Below are positions 16,506 to 26,750 of a stretch of 57,474 nucleotides of DNA, piece after piece (position 1 is the stretch's first letter; each line of letters opens with the position of its first letter). Origin of the DNA: an uncultured Flavobacteriaceae bacterium (lineage in GTDB: Bacteria > Bacteroidota > Bacteroidia > Flavobacteriales > Flavobacteriaceae). The notes under the pieces are model-generated. The model was given only the letters and a program-made list of their open reading frames with translations. It was not told where the DNA came from and did not search any database. The stretch is taken from assembly GCA_913052585.1 (NCBI GenBank), contig CAJXEB010000007.1, forward strand, positions 1 through 57,474. Reading direction: 5' to 3'. Both the position numbers and the translations under genes were made by a program.

Positions 16506-17861
16506 TTAAAAACCAAGAATAATTTTTGCGATATAAAAGAAAAGAAAAATACCAAAAATATCATTGCTAGTAGTAATAAAAGGTCCAGTTGCAATTGCAG
16601 GATCAATTCCTTTTTTATCTAGAACAATAGGAACAAAGGTTCCAATTAAAGCAGCAATTATAATTACAGAAAGCATTGAAATCGCAATAGTAATACTAAA
16701 TTCTACTTCATAATTCATAACTAAGCCAAACAAAATCACTAAAAAACCAAGTATAATTCCATTAATTAAACTTAAACCAACTTCTTTAAGTAATCGCTTC
16801 CATAAACTACCTTTTACCACATCGTTTGCCAAACCCTGTACAATAATAGCACTGGATTGTACACCAACATTACCGGCCATTGCCGCAATTAAAGGAGTAA
16901 AAAAGAAAAGTTTTTTTATTTCTGGATTTAGCATAATACCTTCAAACCCTTCTAAAATAAAAACACTGGCAAGACCTCCAAATAGCCCTAAAATCAACCA
17001 TGGTAATCTTGCTTTGGTTAATTCTAAAATACTATCATCAGCTTCCACATCTTGCGATATACCCGCTGCCATTTGATAATCTTTTTCAGCTTCATCTTTT
17101 ATAAAATCTACAATATCATCAATGGTAATTCTACCAACTAAAACGCCATTTTCATCTACAACAGGAATAGCTTCTAGATCATATTTATGCATAATTCTTG
17201 CTACTTCTTCATCTTCTGTAGCAACAGTTACATAATCTACTTTTGGAATATAGACTTCGCTTATATGTGTTTTGGCAGCCGCAGTTAAAAGATCTTTTAA
17301 AGAAAGGCGTCCTTTTAGTTTACCATCTTCATCGGTAACATAAATGGAGTGGACCCGTGTTACATTTTCTGCTTGTCGGCGCATTTCTCTAACGCATCCA
17401 GCAACAGTCCATGTTTCTTTTACCTGCACTAACTCTTTTGCCATTAAGGCTCCAGCAGTATCTTCGTCGTAGGTTAAAAGCTCAACAATATCGGAGGCAT
17501 GCTCTTGGTCTTCAATTATTCCAATTACCTTTTTCTGAATATGATCATCGAGTTCTGCTACTACATCAGCAGCATCATCAGTGTCCATTTCTTCAATTTC
17601 TTTTGCAATTTCTTTAGGAGAAAGACGGCTTAGAATTTTTTCTCTATCATCTTCATCTAACTCCAAAAGTGCTTCAGAAGTAATTTCACTTTCTAAAGAC
17701 TTTATAAGGTACGTAGCTTCATCAGCATCTAACTCTTCTAATAACTCGGCAACATCAGCAAAATGGAGGTCATGCAACAAGTTCCTCAACGCATTGCCAT
17801 CTTTTTTAGCAATGAGTTGGGTTACTTTTTCAATAAAATCAGTTGTTAGTTGAAATTGCAT
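16506..17861 (-). CDS. mgtE: magnesium transporter MgtE
   Basis: The protein has 451 residues with the full MgtE layout. The N-terminal superhelical domain (about 10-130) is rich in [17 protein letters not shown]-type repeats. A CBS pair (about 135-255) contains [19 protein letters not shown] and [18 protein letters not shown]. Five membrane helices follow (about 285-450), with [17 protein letters not shown], the pore-lining stretch of the family. The protein imports Mg2+ at the inner membrane, gated by Mg2+ binding between the N, CBS and pore domains. Its first 23 bases overlap the end of rsmA, so translation is coupled. Confidence 0.96.
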   Translation of the reverse strand: MQFQLTTDFIEKVTQLIAKKDGNALRNLLHDLHFADVAELLEELDADEATYLIKSLESEITSEALLELDEDDREKILSRLSPKEIAKEIEEMDTDDAADVVAELDDHIQKKVIGIIEDQEHASDIVELLTYDEDTAGALMAKELVQVKETWTVAGCVREMRRQAENVTRVHSIYVTDEDGKLKGRLSLKDLLTAAAKTHISEVYIPKVDYVTVATEDEEVARIMHKYDLEAIPVVDENGVLVGRITIDDIVDFIKDEAEKDYQMAAGISQDVEADDSILELTKARLPWLILGLFGGLASVFILEGFEGIMLNPEIKKLFFFTPLIAAMAGNVGVQSSAIIVQGLANDVVKGSLWKRLLKEVGLSLINGIILGFLVILFGLVMNYEVEFSITIAISMLSVIIIAALIGTFVPIVLDKKGIDPAIATGPFITTSNDIFGIFLFFYIAKIILGF

Positions 17862-18627
17862 CTTTCTCTAATTTTTGAGTGAGCTTTATAAATTCTGAAA
17901 CCGAAAGTTGCTCGGGTCGTTGCCCAAAGATAATATCTTCTTTTAATTTATCGGAAAGATTAAAGACTTTTAAACTATTTCGCAATGTTTTTCTTCGTTG
18001 CTGAAAAGCAGTTTTTACTACTCTAAATAACATTTTCTCATCACAAGGAAGTGTGTAGTCTTCTTTTCTTGTTAAGCGAAGCACTCCACTTTCTACCTTT
18101 GGAGGAGGATTAAAAACAGTAGGAGGGACGGTAAATAAATATTCTGCATCGTAAAAAGCTTGTACTAAAACCGACATAATCCCATAAACTTTACTTCCTT
18201 CTTTTTCACAAATACGTTTTGCTACTTCCTTTTGAAACATACCCGTAAATTCTGGAATTTGATCTCGCCATTCTAAAGTTCTAAATACGATTTGTGTAGA
18301 TATATTATAAGGGAAGTTACCAGTGATGGCATAGGGTTCTCCATTAAAAAAGTTTTCTAAATCAAATTTTAAAAAATCAGCAGCGATTACTTTTAGGTTT
18401 TGATTTTTAAAATGTTCATTTAGATAAATTACAGATTCTGGATCTAGTTCCATAGCAATAATTTCTAGATCTTTTTCTACAAGATATTTGGTGAGGACTC
18501 CCATACCGGGGCCAATTTCTAACACATTTTTATAATTGCCTTCAGTTAAAGTGTCTGCAATTTTTTTTGCAATAGTTTCGTCTTTAAGAAAATGTTGACC
18601 TAAATATTTTTTTGCTTTTACAGACAT
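17839..18627 (-). CDS. rsmA: 16S rRNA (adenine1518/1519-N6,N6)-dimethyltransferase
   Basis: The protein has 262 residues. The N-terminal [13 protein letters not shown] is the family signature. The SAM-binding motif is [12 protein letters not shown], and the catalytic motif is NFPYNIS. The C-terminal helical domain has [12 protein letters not shown]. It dimethylates two adjacent adenines in the 3' helix of 16S rRNA during small-subunit maturation. It follows the DUF4286 gene by 2 bp and overlaps mgtE by 23 bp. Confidence 0.97.
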   Translation of the reverse strand: MSVKAKKYLGQHFLKDETIAKKIADTLTEGNYKNVLEIGPGMGVLTKYLVEKDLEIIAMELDPESVIYLNEHFKNQNLKVIAADFLKFDLENFFNGEPYAITGNFPYNISTQIVFRTLEWRDQIPEFTGMFQKEVAKRICEKEGSKVYGIMSVLVQAFYDAEYLFTVPPTVFNPPPKVESGVLRLTRKEDYTLPCDEKMLFRVVKTAFQQRRKTLRNSLKVFNLSDKLKEDIIFGQRPEQLSVSEFIKLTQKLEKDAISTNN

Positions 18628-18629
18628 TT

Positions 18630-18953
18630 TTAATGGTGTGTTACACTATATTCATCTATTATTTCTAGTTCCGTTCTAAAGGCTAGCATTTTATCTGCAA
18701 ACTTTAATAAACCATCTTGTTTTAGTTTATCTGCATCATTTTTATAATAACTGTCTAAAGCTTCGCGAGATTTTGCTCTGTACTGTACAGCATACGTAGT
18801 ACCTCCCATTTCTTCTTCAACCAGTACCTTGGTAAGTTTAGCATCTGTAAATTTCCCGGTAGCTAAAACCAGAGGAATATGATTTTTAATCCAAATTAAC
18901 CATTCGTCGTGGATACTTTTTTCAATATTTACAGTAACATTATATATAATCAT
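18630..18953 (-). CDS. DUF4286 family protein
   Basis: The protein has 107 residues. The pattern [33 protein letters not shown] and ..[21 protein letters not shown] matches the DUF4286 family, a ferredoxin-like/dimeric alpha-beta barrel fold of unknown function. In flavobacteria I recall it sitting next to rsmA as here. It is separated by 2 bp from both rsmA and the TPR gene, so one transcript is certain in practice. Confidence 0.85.
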   Translation of the reverse strand: MIIYNVTVNIEKSIHDEWLIWIKNHIPLVLATGKFTDAKLTKVLVEEEMGGTTYAVQYRAKSREALDSYYKNDADKLKQDGLLKFADKMLAFRTELEIIDEYSVTHH

Positions 18954-18955
18954 CT

Positions 18956-20743
18956 TTATTCTATTTCATCACCTCGAAGCATTCTATATTTTTTTCTTGC
19001 TTCTACAAAGTAGATACTATCTTCAAAATTGAAGATTAATAACTCATAATATCCTTTTGCTTTTTGAGGTTGGTTAAGTTTTGTTTCGTATAGTTTTGCC
19101 AAACGATAATGTGCATCATCGGCTAATATATCTTCATTATAAAATTGAATTAATAGAAGGTAGCTTGCTTCTGCTTTTTCAAATTCACCTTTAAGTTCGT
19201 ATAACTCACCTAGCTTTAATAAAGCTTCGTCTTCAATTTTTTCACCTTTATGATTTTCTAATAAGCTTTTTAAAACTGAAATCGCTTCCGTTTCTTTTTT
19301 CTGAAATGCTAAGAGATCGGCTCGAGCAAATTGTTTTAAGGCAATTTGAGTAGAGTCTTCTAACGTATTATCTTTTATCAATAAACTAAGCTGCATGGCA
19401 TCGTTGGCAATTAATTGTGTTGCTGATTTTTTTAGCACATCTAATTGCACCTGTGCCCAAGTAAAATCAGCTTTATAGTAACTTGTTTTTGCCACTTTAA
19501 AACGAGCTTCTTGTGCTATTAAGTCACCTTTTACTTCATTCTGAATTTGCGAATAATAAATCAATGCCTGATTAAATTTCTCGTCGAACACCAAAACATC
19601 TGCTAAAAGCATTTTTATTTTTGCTTCTTGGTATCGAGTTAAAGGCTCTTTAGAAAAAGATTTTAAATTTGAAACAGCAAGGTCTTTTTTGTTGTTTTGA
19701 AAAGCTAAAAAATAATTATAGTCTAATTGAAGCTGGTAGGTTTTTTTTCCGCTGCCAAATTCATTAAATAAATCTTCATAGCTTTTTTCAATTTTTGGAT
19801 ATTCTTTTTTGGAAGCAGTTTTTATTTTAATTTTCATTAAATGTTGATATCCTGCTATTTCTTCTTCCGTTGTTGACGCATTTTCGATTAAAAAATTCAC
19901 GATTAATAGGGCATTTTCATAATCCTCATCATTGGTAGCAAAATAAGCGATATCTGTGATTCCAGACATATCGTTATCTCCCATACGTTTGTAAATTGCT
20001 TTTTCTTGAGTAAATGCTTTTTTATATTCTTTTTGTTGAATAAACAGCCAGCTTAATAATTCATTATATAAAACATCGGGTTGCTTTTGCAATTTTTGAA
20101 GTAATGCTTTACGGAGTAAAATATTTGCTTCTTCAGTAGGGTCTTCAGTGATATAAAGGCTGAAATTTTGTTGGGCGATCCCTTGATAAGAAAGATTCTT
20201 TTTAATTAGCGTTAGATAACTATCGAACATTTTTTCAAGGTTGCCTTGTTCCCCATAAAGACGTGCTAACTGGTAACTGTAATCCGATTCTGGAAAAGCT
20301 TCCATAGCGCTTACATACGTTTCAATAGCTTGATCTAAAAGACTATATCTTTCAAACGATTCGCCAATACTTCTTCCATAATTAAATCGTTCACTTTCTT
20401 TTACAAAAAGAATTGCTTTATCATAATTAATGATTGCTAGTGAGTCATTTTCTTGCAGCGCATAGTTATACCCTAATTCTACATAGAGTTGAGGGATCAC
20501 TCTTTTATTATTTAATCGATCAGTTAATAGTTTTTCTGCTTCTTTAAACTCTTCTAATTGTTGGTGAGAAGCTACTATGGCTTTAAAAAAATTAAAGTTT
20601 TTATTTTTTTTATAAAGCTTGGTATAAAGTGTAATTGCTTTTTCGTATTCTCCTTGTTCAAAATAGTTTTTGGCTAACAAATCATTTTGAGCATTAACAG
20701 TGGTTAATGATAGAAAAAATAAGATGAAAACAATTTTGTGCAT
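18956..20743 (-). CDS. exported tetratricopeptide-repeat protein
   Basis: The protein has 595 residues. A signal peptide ends at VNAQ (about residue 19). The rest is an almost continuous array of helical hairpins of TPR type: AKNYFEQGEYEKAITLYTKL at the start, ALLKLGELYELKGEFEKAEA near 510 and DAHYRLAKLYETKLNQPQKA near 550. It is probably a periplasmic or outer-membrane-associated scaffold. No specific partner can be named. It sits between the sulfurtransferase (50-bp gap) and DUF4286. Confidence 0.85.
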   Translation of the reverse strand: MHKIVFILFFLSLTTVNAQNDLLAKNYFEQGEYEKAITLYTKLYKKNKNFNFFKAIVASHQQLEEFKEAEKLLTDRLNNKRVIPQLYVELGYNYALQENDSLAIINYDKAILFVKESERFNYGRSIGESFERYSLLDQAIETYVSAMEAFPESDYSYQLARLYGEQGNLEKMFDSYLTLIKKNLSYQGIAQQNFSLYITEDPTEEANILLRKALLQKLQKQPDVLYNELLSWLFIQQKEYKKAFTQEKAIYKRMGDNDMSGITDIAYFATNDEDYENALLIVNFLIENASTTEEEIAGYQHLMKIKIKTASKKEYPKIEKSYEDLFNEFGSGKKTYQLQLDYNYFLAFQNNKKDLAVSNLKSFSKEPLTRYQEAKIKMLLADVLVFDEKFNQALIYYSQIQNEVKGDLIAQEARFKVAKTSYYKADFTWAQVQLDVLKKSATQLIANDAMQLSLLIKDNTLEDSTQIALKQFARADLLAFQKKETEAISVLKSLLENHKGEKIEDEALLKLGELYELKGEFEKAEASYLLLIQFYNEDILADDAHYRLAKLYETKLNQPQKAKGYYELLIFNFEDSIYFVEARKKYRMLRGDEIE

Positions 20744-20793
20744 GGGTTAAAGATAAGGAATAGATTTCTTAATAAAATGTCAAAAACTGGGGA

Positions 20794-21621
20794 TTATTTA
20801 GTTATTGGAACGCCTTCTAATTGTCCCCATTCGGTCCATGAACCGTCATATAAAAAGTGGTTATCTTCTGAAATTATTTCGGAAGCTAGCATGATAATAC
20901 AAGCGGTTAGTCCAGACCCACAAGTGAATATTTTTGGTTGCTTGTCTATCTTCAGTTTTTTAAAAATTGCAGAAATTTCAGTTGGCGGAAGAAATTTACC
21001 GTCTTTTAAAACTTCTAAAAATGGCAGGTTTATAGCATTTGGAATGTGGCCAGATTTTAAGTTTTCTCGAGTTTCTGGAACCAGTCCACAAAACCGTTCA
21101 TTAGATCGAGCATCTATTACCACTGCTTTTTTTGATGCTATATTTTCTAAGATTTGAGAAGCTGTTTTCTGAAAATTTGAATTAAATACTGCTTTAAAAT
21201 TCCCTTCAGGTAGTTCTCGTGTTTGAATGGACTCTGTAGGATAGTTTTTGTTTTTCCATGCGGGTAGTCCACCATCTAAAACGGCAATACTTTTATGCCC
21301 CATGCTTTTAAACATCCACCAAACTCTAGGGCTTGCATAAATCCCTATAGTATCATAAACTACAATCTTACTATTGTTATTGATGCCAAGTTTCCTGCAT
21401 GCCAAAGCAAAAGCTTCAGGCTGAGGTAAGGTATTTGGGAGTGGACTTTCGAGATCAGAGAAACTCCTTTTTAAATCAAAATAACGAGCTCCTTTAATTT
21501 GAATTCCAGGAAATTCAATTTCAATATTAGCCACATTACTTTCTAAACTAACATCTAAAATCACCAAATTTGGTGCGTTTAAGTTTTCAGAAAGCCAATT
21601 AATAGAGACTAATGGATTCAA
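20794..21621 (-). CDS. thiosulfate/3-mercaptopyruvate sulfurtransferase (two rhodanese domains)
   Basis: The protein has 275 residues with two rhodanese domains, about 1-140 (inactive) and 155-275. The active-site loop is CGSGLTA, which matches the CG[S/T]GVTA form of 3-mercaptopyruvate sulfurtransferases better than the CRKGVT of thiosulfate rhodaneses. Conserved rhodanese motifs include VVYDTIGIYASPRVWWMF, LDGGLPAW, VVIDARSNERF and GHIPNAINLPF. It is cytoplasmic by lack of signal. The gene lies 11 bp after serS. Confidence 0.9.
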   Translation of the reverse strand: MNPLVSINWLSENLNAPNLVILDVSLESNVANIEIEFPGIQIKGARYFDLKRSFSDLESPLPNTLPQPEAFALACRKLGINNNSKIVVYDTIGIYASPRVWWMFKSMGHKSIAVLDGGLPAWKNKNYPTESIQTRELPEGNFKAVFNSNFQKTASQILENIASKKAVVIDARSNERFCGLVPETRENLKSGHIPNAINLPFLEVLKDGKFLPPTEISAIFKKLKIDKQPKIFTCGSGLTACIIMLASEIISEDNHFLYDGSWTEWGQLEGVPITK

Positions 21622-21632
21622 ATAAAGAGTGT

Positions 21633-22904
21633 TTAATTAATAATGTCAAAACCACAATATGGCACTAATACTTCCGGTATTTTAATTCCTTCTGGGCTTT
21701 GGTAATTTTCCAAAATTCCAGCGAGTACTCTTGGTAAAGCTAAAGAACTACCATTAAGTGTATGAGCTAATTTGTTTTTACCATCTTCATCTTTGTAACG
21801 TAATTTCAAGCGATTCGCTTGAAACGTTTCAAAATTTGAAATAGACGAAATTTCTAACCAACGATCTTGAGCGGTAGAAAAAACTTCAAAATCATAGGTT
21901 AAAGCAGCAGTAAATCCTAAATCACCACCACATAACCTAAGGATGCGGTACGGTAATTTTAGTTCTCTAAGGATGTCTTTAACGTGATCTACCATTCCGG
22001 TAAGAGCGATATGAGAGTTTTCAGGTTTTTCAACTCTAACGATTTCAACTTTATCGAATTGGTGCAATCTGTTTAAACCTCTAACATGCGCTCCATAACT
22101 TCCAGCTTCTCTTCTAAAACAAGGAGTGTAAGCGGTACATAAAATTGGTAATTCTGAATGCGTTCTTAAATCTCCACGGAATAAATTAGTAACGGGAACT
22201 TCTGCAGTAGGGATTAAGTATAAATCATCCGAAGCATCATGATACATTTGCCCTTCTTTATCTGGTAATTGACCAGTTCCAAGCGCTGAAGCTTCATTTA
22301 CTAAATGTGGGACTTGATATTCTGTATAACCAGCGTCTGTATTTTTATCTAAAAAATAAGCGATTAAAGCACGTTGAAGTCGAGCACCTTTTCCTTTATA
22401 AACTGGAAATCCAGCACCCGTTATTTTTACACCAAGCTCAAAATTTATGATATCGTATTTTTTTGCCAATTCCCAATGAGGCAATGCACCTTCAGAAAGT
22501 TTTGGAATTTCACCTTCAATAAAAACCTCTTGATTATCATTTTCATCGGTTCCAGCTGGTACCAATTCATTTGGAATATTAGGGATGGTAAAAAGTAATT
22601 GCTGAAGTTTTCCTTCCGCATTATTTAGTGTTTCTGTAAGTTGTTTTGAAACTTCTTTTAATTGGGTAGTTTTCTCTTTTAAAAGAGTTGCCTTTTGAGG
22701 CTCCCCATTTTTAAATAGAATTCCAATTTCTTTAGAAAATGTATTGGATTCCGATAAAGTTTCGTCAAGTTTCGCTTGAGTCGCTTTACGTAACTCATCG
22801 GTTTTTAAAACTTCTTCAAAGATAGTTGTGGCATCAAAACCTCTTTTGGTAAGGGCTTGAATAAATTTTTCTTTGTTTTCGCGTATTTCGTTTACTTGTA
22901 ACAT
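21633..22904 (-). CDS. serS: seryl-tRNA synthetase
   Basis: The protein has 423 residues, the standard length. The N-terminal coiled-coil tRNA-binding arm spans about 28-105. The class II core has motif 2 (CFRREAGSYGAHVRGLNRLH, with the following QFDKVE) and motif 3 (NGSSLALPRVLAGILENYQ). The serine-binding stretch LIPTAEVPVTN is present. It charges tRNA-Ser with serine. A 66-bp gap separates it from the HTTM gene upstream, so it may have its own promoter. Confidence 0.97.
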   Translation of the reverse strand: MLQVNEIRENKEKFIQALTKRGFDATTIFEEVLKTDELRKATQAKLDETLSESNTFSKEIGILFKNGEPQKATLLKEKTTQLKEVSKQLTETLNNAEGKLQQLLFTIPNIPNELVPAGTDENDNQEVFIEGEIPKLSEGALPHWELAKKYDIINFELGVKITGAGFPVYKGKGARLQRALIAYFLDKNTDAGYTEYQVPHLVNEASALGTGQLPDKEGQMYHDASDDLYLIPTAEVPVTNLFRGDLRTHSELPILCTAYTPCFRREAGSYGAHVRGLNRLHQFDKVEIVRVEKPENSHIALTGMVDHVKDILRELKLPYRILRLCGGDLGFTAALTYDFEVFSTAQDRWLEISSISNFETFQANRLKLRYKDEDGKNKLAHTLNGSSLALPRVLAGILENYQSPEGIKIPEVLVPYCGFDIIN

Positions 22905-22970
22905 TTTCTTAAAACTTTTGATCGTGCAATTTAGGAAAAAAGAGGGGTTTATTAGGAGATTTTTTGGTGG

Positions 22971-24296
22971 TTATTTTTTATGATAATCTTCAGGTGAAGG
23001 CAATAACCAATTACTATGTTTAAAAGGATCCCATTCTTGTGTACTAATATCAACTTTTGAATCGGTAAACTGATGAAATGGACCGCCATTTATACTAACT
23101 TTTGAGTTCATATAAATAGCAACATCCTTTCCTTTTTTAGTTTCAAGTGTTTTAATCTTTTGTGCTAATTGCCACATTAAATCTGGTTTTGTAGCTACCG
23201 ACCGACTTTGTTTAGAGGATAACAATGCTTTATAATCATATACCTTGATTTCTCCTGTTTTTTTATCTTCAACCCTTACCGTTAAAGTCCCGCTTTTAGA
23301 ACGTAACATCATTCTCCAACTCATTCGATGTCCTTCTTCCGTCCAAAGCACATTATCTTGAATTATCCAATGACGAAGCGGTAAAGCTATTTGGAGTATA
23401 AAGTAAATTAAAAATATACCGATCAGTATATTACTGTATTTAGGGATTGTAATTTTGTGTTCATTGTATATTTCATTTTTAAGGTTGAATCTTTTTTGAA
23501 GGGTTTCCGAACTAAAGAAAAACAATGCAAAAGCAATTGACATATAGGGGAAGATGCCTATTTGAAAAACGATGGAGTTAAACAAATGAAAAAAGAGTGA
23601 AAGGTAAAAGCCTAGTAATCTTGTTCTTTTCCATAATAACATAGGGATGATGAGTAGATCGAAAAATATTCCGACGTAGGCAATCATATAATGTGTCCAA
23701 TGCTGTTGTAATAATTCTCCAATTAAGTAATAATTATTTTTGGATCTCAGTATGACACCAGGTGCGGTTCCGTTTAGCCAATCGGGATACCATTTTGCAA
23801 CAGATCCATATATAAATACGATGCCAACTTGTACTATCAATGTCCATTTAACCCATTGAGGCATTGAAAGTGATTTAAACGAAGGATTAAATTTGACATC
23901 TAGAGAATAACGTTTATTGGCAGGTAAAAAAGCCATGATCCAACAAAGTAAAACCATTAAGTAATAATGATTGTTATAGGATGTTTTTTGCATTAAATAA
24001 ACGGTGGTCCATAACAGCGCATAGGAAAACATCGCTAATCGATATTTATAACCCAACATCACGAAAATCCCGAAGATTCCCATAAGTGCGAAATAATAAT
24101 ACATGCCTTCGCCAACAAATACTTGTAAAAAATCGAAGCCAATAAAATTAAATGTGAAATCTGGTGCTACTAATACACGTCGAACCCAACCTGTAGTAAT
24201 TGCTCCAAAAGCTTCCAAAGTAATTAACAATCCAAAAACAACCCTAAAGAGGCTTAAACCTGTATTGTCAATTTGTTTGAATAGAAATTTATTCAT
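22971..24296 (-). CDS. HTTM-domain membrane protein (vitamin K-dependent gamma-carboxylase-like)
   Basis: The protein has 441 residues. The HTTM region (about 8-300) has six or more helices with family landmarks: an N-terminal DNTGLSLFRVVFGLLI, then KTSYNNHYYLMVLLCWIMAFLPANKRYSLD, and SVAKWYPDWLNGTAPGVIL. The C-terminal 130 residues are soluble and include WRMMLRSKSGTLTVRV. Bacterial HTTM proteins of this type are placed in the gamma-carboxylase-related family, but their substrate is unknown. The start overlaps the ribF stop by 8 bases. Confidence 0.85.
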   Translation of the reverse strand: MNKFLFKQIDNTGLSLFRVVFGLLITLEAFGAITTGWVRRVLVAPDFTFNFIGFDFLQVFVGEGMYYYFALMGIFGIFVMLGYKYRLAMFSYALLWTTVYLMQKTSYNNHYYLMVLLCWIMAFLPANKRYSLDVKFNPSFKSLSMPQWVKWTLIVQVGIVFIYGSVAKWYPDWLNGTAPGVILRSKNNYYLIGELLQQHWTHYMIAYVGIFFDLLIIPMLLWKRTRLLGFYLSLFFHLFNSIVFQIGIFPYMSIAFALFFFSSETLQKRFNLKNEIYNEHKITIPKYSNILIGIFLIYFILQIALPLRHWIIQDNVLWTEEGHRMSWRMMLRSKSGTLTVRVEDKKTGEIKVYDYKALLSSKQSRSVATKPDLMWQLAQKIKTLETKKGKDVAIYMNSKVSINGGPFHQFTDSKVDISTQEWDPFKHSNWLLPSPEDYHKK

Positions 24297-25221
24297 TAAT
24301 TTTTAGATAATCTCGCGCGAATAGTTCGTCTTCTTTAATTGCAGTTTTTAGCGCCTCTTTAGAGTAAAATGTTTTTTCTTCTCTTATTCTTTTTATAAAA
24401 TGTAACTGAATATCCTGATCGTATAAATCGTTTTTATAATCTAAGAAATAAGTTTCAATTGTTTTATGAATACCACCAACAGTAGGATTTGTGCCAATAT
24501 TGGTAAGGCCAAAAACTTCTTTTTCGGAAATAACGGATTTTACTAAATAAACGCCATTTTTTGGAATGAGTTTATAGTCTTCCTTAATTTTAAGGTTTGC
24601 TGTGGGGAAGGCTAACGTTTTTCCAATTCCTTTCCCCTTAACTATTTTTCCTGAAAGTATAAAAGGGTATCCAAGATATTGATTGGTAGTTTGCACATTG
24701 CCTTCCTCTAATGCTTTTCGTATTTTCGTTGAACTAATAGCTACATTCTGTAATTGTTGAGCGGTAATTTCAACAACTTCAAAGTCATAAGTTTTTCCAA
24801 ACTCTCTTAAATCTTTAATAGTGGCAGTTCTATTTCTTCCAAATTGATGATCGTAGCCAATAATTATTTTTTTAATATGTAATTGATTCACTAAAATGTC
24901 TCTGACAAACTCTAAAGCTGTTAGCCGTGAGAACTCTTTTGTGAAAGGATGGATGATTAAATTTGAAACTCCTGTTTGTTCAATAATTTCTGAACGTTCC
25001 TTAATAGTATTGATTAATCTTACGGATGAATCTTTTTGTAAAACCATTCTTGGATGTGGGAAGAACGTAAGTAAAATAGATGCTAGATTTTCATTTTTAG
25101 CAGCATTAACTAATTGAGTTAAAATTGCTTTATGTCCCATATGTACACCATCAAAAGTTCCTATAGTTACTACAGAAGAATTCTTTTTTTTATAGGAAGT
25201 TAAAGATTTATATATGTCCAT
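24289..25221 (-). CDS. ribF: bifunctional riboflavin kinase / FAD synthetase
   Basis: The protein has 310 residues. The N-terminal FMN adenylyltransferase domain has GTFDGVHMGHKAIL (the H-x-G-H nucleotidyltransferase motif), LLTFFPHPR and IIGYDHQFGRNR. A C-terminal riboflavin kinase domain starts near 180 with GYPFILSGKIVKGKGIGKTL, then FPTANL. It converts riboflavin to FMN and FAD. It starts 1 bp after the pth stop region and overlaps the HTTM gene by 8 bp. Confidence 0.96.
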   Translation of the reverse strand: MDIYKSLTSYKKKNSSVVTIGTFDGVHMGHKAILTQLVNAAKNENLASILLTFFPHPRMVLQKDSSVRLINTIKERSEIIEQTGVSNLIIHPFTKEFSRLTALEFVRDILVNQLHIKKIIIGYDHQFGRNRTATIKDLREFGKTYDFEVVEITAQQLQNVAISSTKIRKALEEGNVQTTNQYLGYPFILSGKIVKGKGIGKTLAFPTANLKIKEDYKLIPKNGVYLVKSVISEKEVFGLTNIGTNPTVGGIHKTIETYFLDYKNDLYDQDIQLHFIKRIREEKTFYSKEALKTAIKEDELFARDYLKINE

Positions 25222-25222
25222 A

Positions 25223-25855
25223 TTATTTTCCGTTAAAGGAATTCATAGTATTTGTGATTCCTGCTAAGCCAAAGGATTTAATAGCTTCAGTTGCTTTTTC
25301 TAATCTTTCGGGTAATAGTTTTTGTTCTTCATCAATCCATTCTCCCAAAACATAATCTACTTGTTTTCCTTGTGAGAAGGTATCTCCAATTCCAAACCGA
25401 AATCGGTTGTATTTGGTTGTATTTAAAACATGTTGAGTATCCTTTAAACCATTATGACCTCCATCGCTACCTTTTGTTTTTATTCTAAAAGAACCAAAAT
25501 CTAAATTTAAATCATCTGCAACAACCAATAAGTTCTCTAAAGGTATATTTTCCTTTTCTAGCCAATATCTAATGGCTTTACCACTTAGGTTCATGAATGT
25601 ACTAGGTTTTAATAATAAAAATGTTCTGCCTTTTAATTTGTATACAGTTACATCACCCAGTTTCTTACTTTCAAATATAAGTTCTTCTTTTTCAGCTAAA
25701 AAATCTAGAATTTTAAAACCAATATTGTGTCTGGTATTTGCATATTTAGGGCCAATATTACCTAAACCCACAATGAGATATTTTTTCATAGGCGTACCAT
25801 CAGTTAGATTTCTGTTGGAATTACTTGTAAAGAGTTTTCTAAATATTGAAAACAT
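25223..25855 (-). CDS. pth: peptidyl-tRNA hydrolase
   Basis: The core reads [20 protein letters not shown], followed by NIGF with the catalytic His, then [10 protein letters not shown] and [10 protein letters not shown], as in Pth. It recycles peptidyl-tRNAs released from stalled ribosomes. A longer frame begins at an ATG at 25891, but that ATG lies inside the hairpin terminating rplY. The ATG at 25855 ([10 protein letters not shown]) is therefore preferred, giving 210 residues. The short basic-hydrophobic N-terminal extension of about 23 residues before the core is commonly seen in flavobacterial homologues, as I recall. It is the first gene of the run ribF-HTTM-serS and beyond. Confidence 0.95.
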   Translation of the reverse strand: MFSIFRKLFTSNSNRNLTDGTPMKKYLIVGLGNIGPKYANTRHNIGFKILDFLAEKEELIFESKKLGDVTVYKLKGRTFLLLKPSTFMNLSGKAIRYWLEKENIPLENLLVVADDLNLDFGSFRIKTKGSDGGHNGLKDTQHVLNTTKYNRFRFGIGDTFSQGKQVDYVLGEWIDEEQKLLPERLEKATEAIKSFGLAGITNTMNSFNGK

Positions 25856-25884
25856 ATGATAATTAAACTTTCGTAAAAATAAAA

Positions 25885-25914
25885 AAAGCATCCCAAATAA
25901 ATAGGATGCTTCTT
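25885..25914 (-). terminator. Rho-independent terminator of rplY
   Basis: The minus strand reads AAGCATCC, a loop of ten bases, then GGATGCTTTTTTT. It lies 23 bp after the rplY stop at 25937 and separates the prs-rplY unit from pth. Confidence 0.85.
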
Positions 25915-25936
25915 AAGTATATTTTTTTGAAAGATT

Positions 25937-26572
25937 TTATTCTTCAGTAGCAGCTCCTTCTTCAGCTCCTTCTTCAGCTCCTTCTTCGCCTTCAGCTCCT
26001 TCTTCAGTTTCTTCATCTTCAACAGCAACACGAGAAGTTCTAACTTGACAAACAACTCTACTCTCATCTTGAATAATCGTGTAGTCGTCACCAGTTAAAT
26101 CTGCAACAGTCATAATTGCTCCAATTTTCATTTCAGAAATATCAGCATTTAAGAAATCAGGAAGATTTTTAGGTAATGCCTTTACTCTTAACGATCGGTT
26201 TACAATACGTAAAACACCACCATTTTTTACACCAGGAGAACTTCCTGTAATACGAACAGGAATATCCATACTTACTTCTTTATCATCAAATATTTGGTAA
26301 AAATCGACGTGTAAGATATTATCTGTTACTGGGTGAAACTGTATATCTTGTAAGATAGCTTCAATTTTTGACCCATCTTTTAAAGCAATTACTACTGTGT
26401 GTACATCTGGAGTGTAAACTAAGTTTTTAAATGCCATAATTTCTGCTGAAAAGTGAATAGCCTTATCTCCTCCGTATACTACGCAAGGAACCTGACCAGC
26501 ATTACGTAGAGCTTTAGTAGCTACTTTACCTACGCTTTCTCTTTGAGATCCGTTGATTGTAATTGATTTCAT
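25937..26572 (-). CDS. rplY: 50S ribosomal protein L25/Ctc family
   Basis: The protein has 211 residues. The N-terminal 5S-rRNA-binding L25 domain (about 1-90) contains [20 protein letters not shown] and [20 protein letters not shown]. The Ctc-type beta domain (about 95-185) contains [20 protein letters not shown]. The last 30 residues are a low-complexity acidic tail of [11 protein letters not shown] type. The DNA coding that tail is a 12-bp tandem repeat (about 25950-25990), so its length may vary between strains. The gene follows prs by 178 bp, which hold a perfect 20-bp inverted repeat. Confidence 0.96.
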   Translation of the reverse strand: MKSITINGSQRESVGKVATKALRNAGQVPCVVYGGDKAIHFSAEIMAFKNLVYTPDVHTVVIALKDGSKIEAILQDIQFHPVTDNILHVDFYQIFDDKEVSMDIPVRITGSSPGVKNGGVLRIVNRSLRVKALPKNLPDFLNADISEMKIGAIMTVADLTGDDYTIIQDESRVVCQVRTSRVAVEDEETEEGAEGEEGAEEGAEEGAATEE

Positions 26573-26678
26573 TTTTTTGTTTTATATTTAAAAATTAAAT
26601 TGCCCACCTTTTGGTGAAAGCGGGTGCAAAGATGCGCTTTTTTCTGAATAGAGAAAAGAAAACAGACCTCTTTTTTAT

Positions 26679-26721
26679 AACTCAGATTATGAAATAGATT
26701 TTCTATTTCATAATCTGAGTT
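26679..26721. repeat. perfect 20-bp inverted repeat with 3-base loop between prs and rplY
   Basis: The left arm 26679-26698 (AACTCAGATTATGAAATAGA) and right arm 26702-26721 are exact reverse complements around TTT. No T-run follows on the minus strand, where the flanking genes lie, so it is not a classic terminator. It could be a processing site, an attenuating hairpin or a protein target. Confidence 0.85.
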
Positions 26722-26750
26722 TAATCTATTTTTAACTGTTTATCTGAAGG

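Noticed and set aside
25804-26091. 95-codon minus-strand ORF rich in Lys/Leu/Glu
   Set aside because: It is the tandem-repeat tail of the L25 gene read in another frame, and it crosses the terminator.
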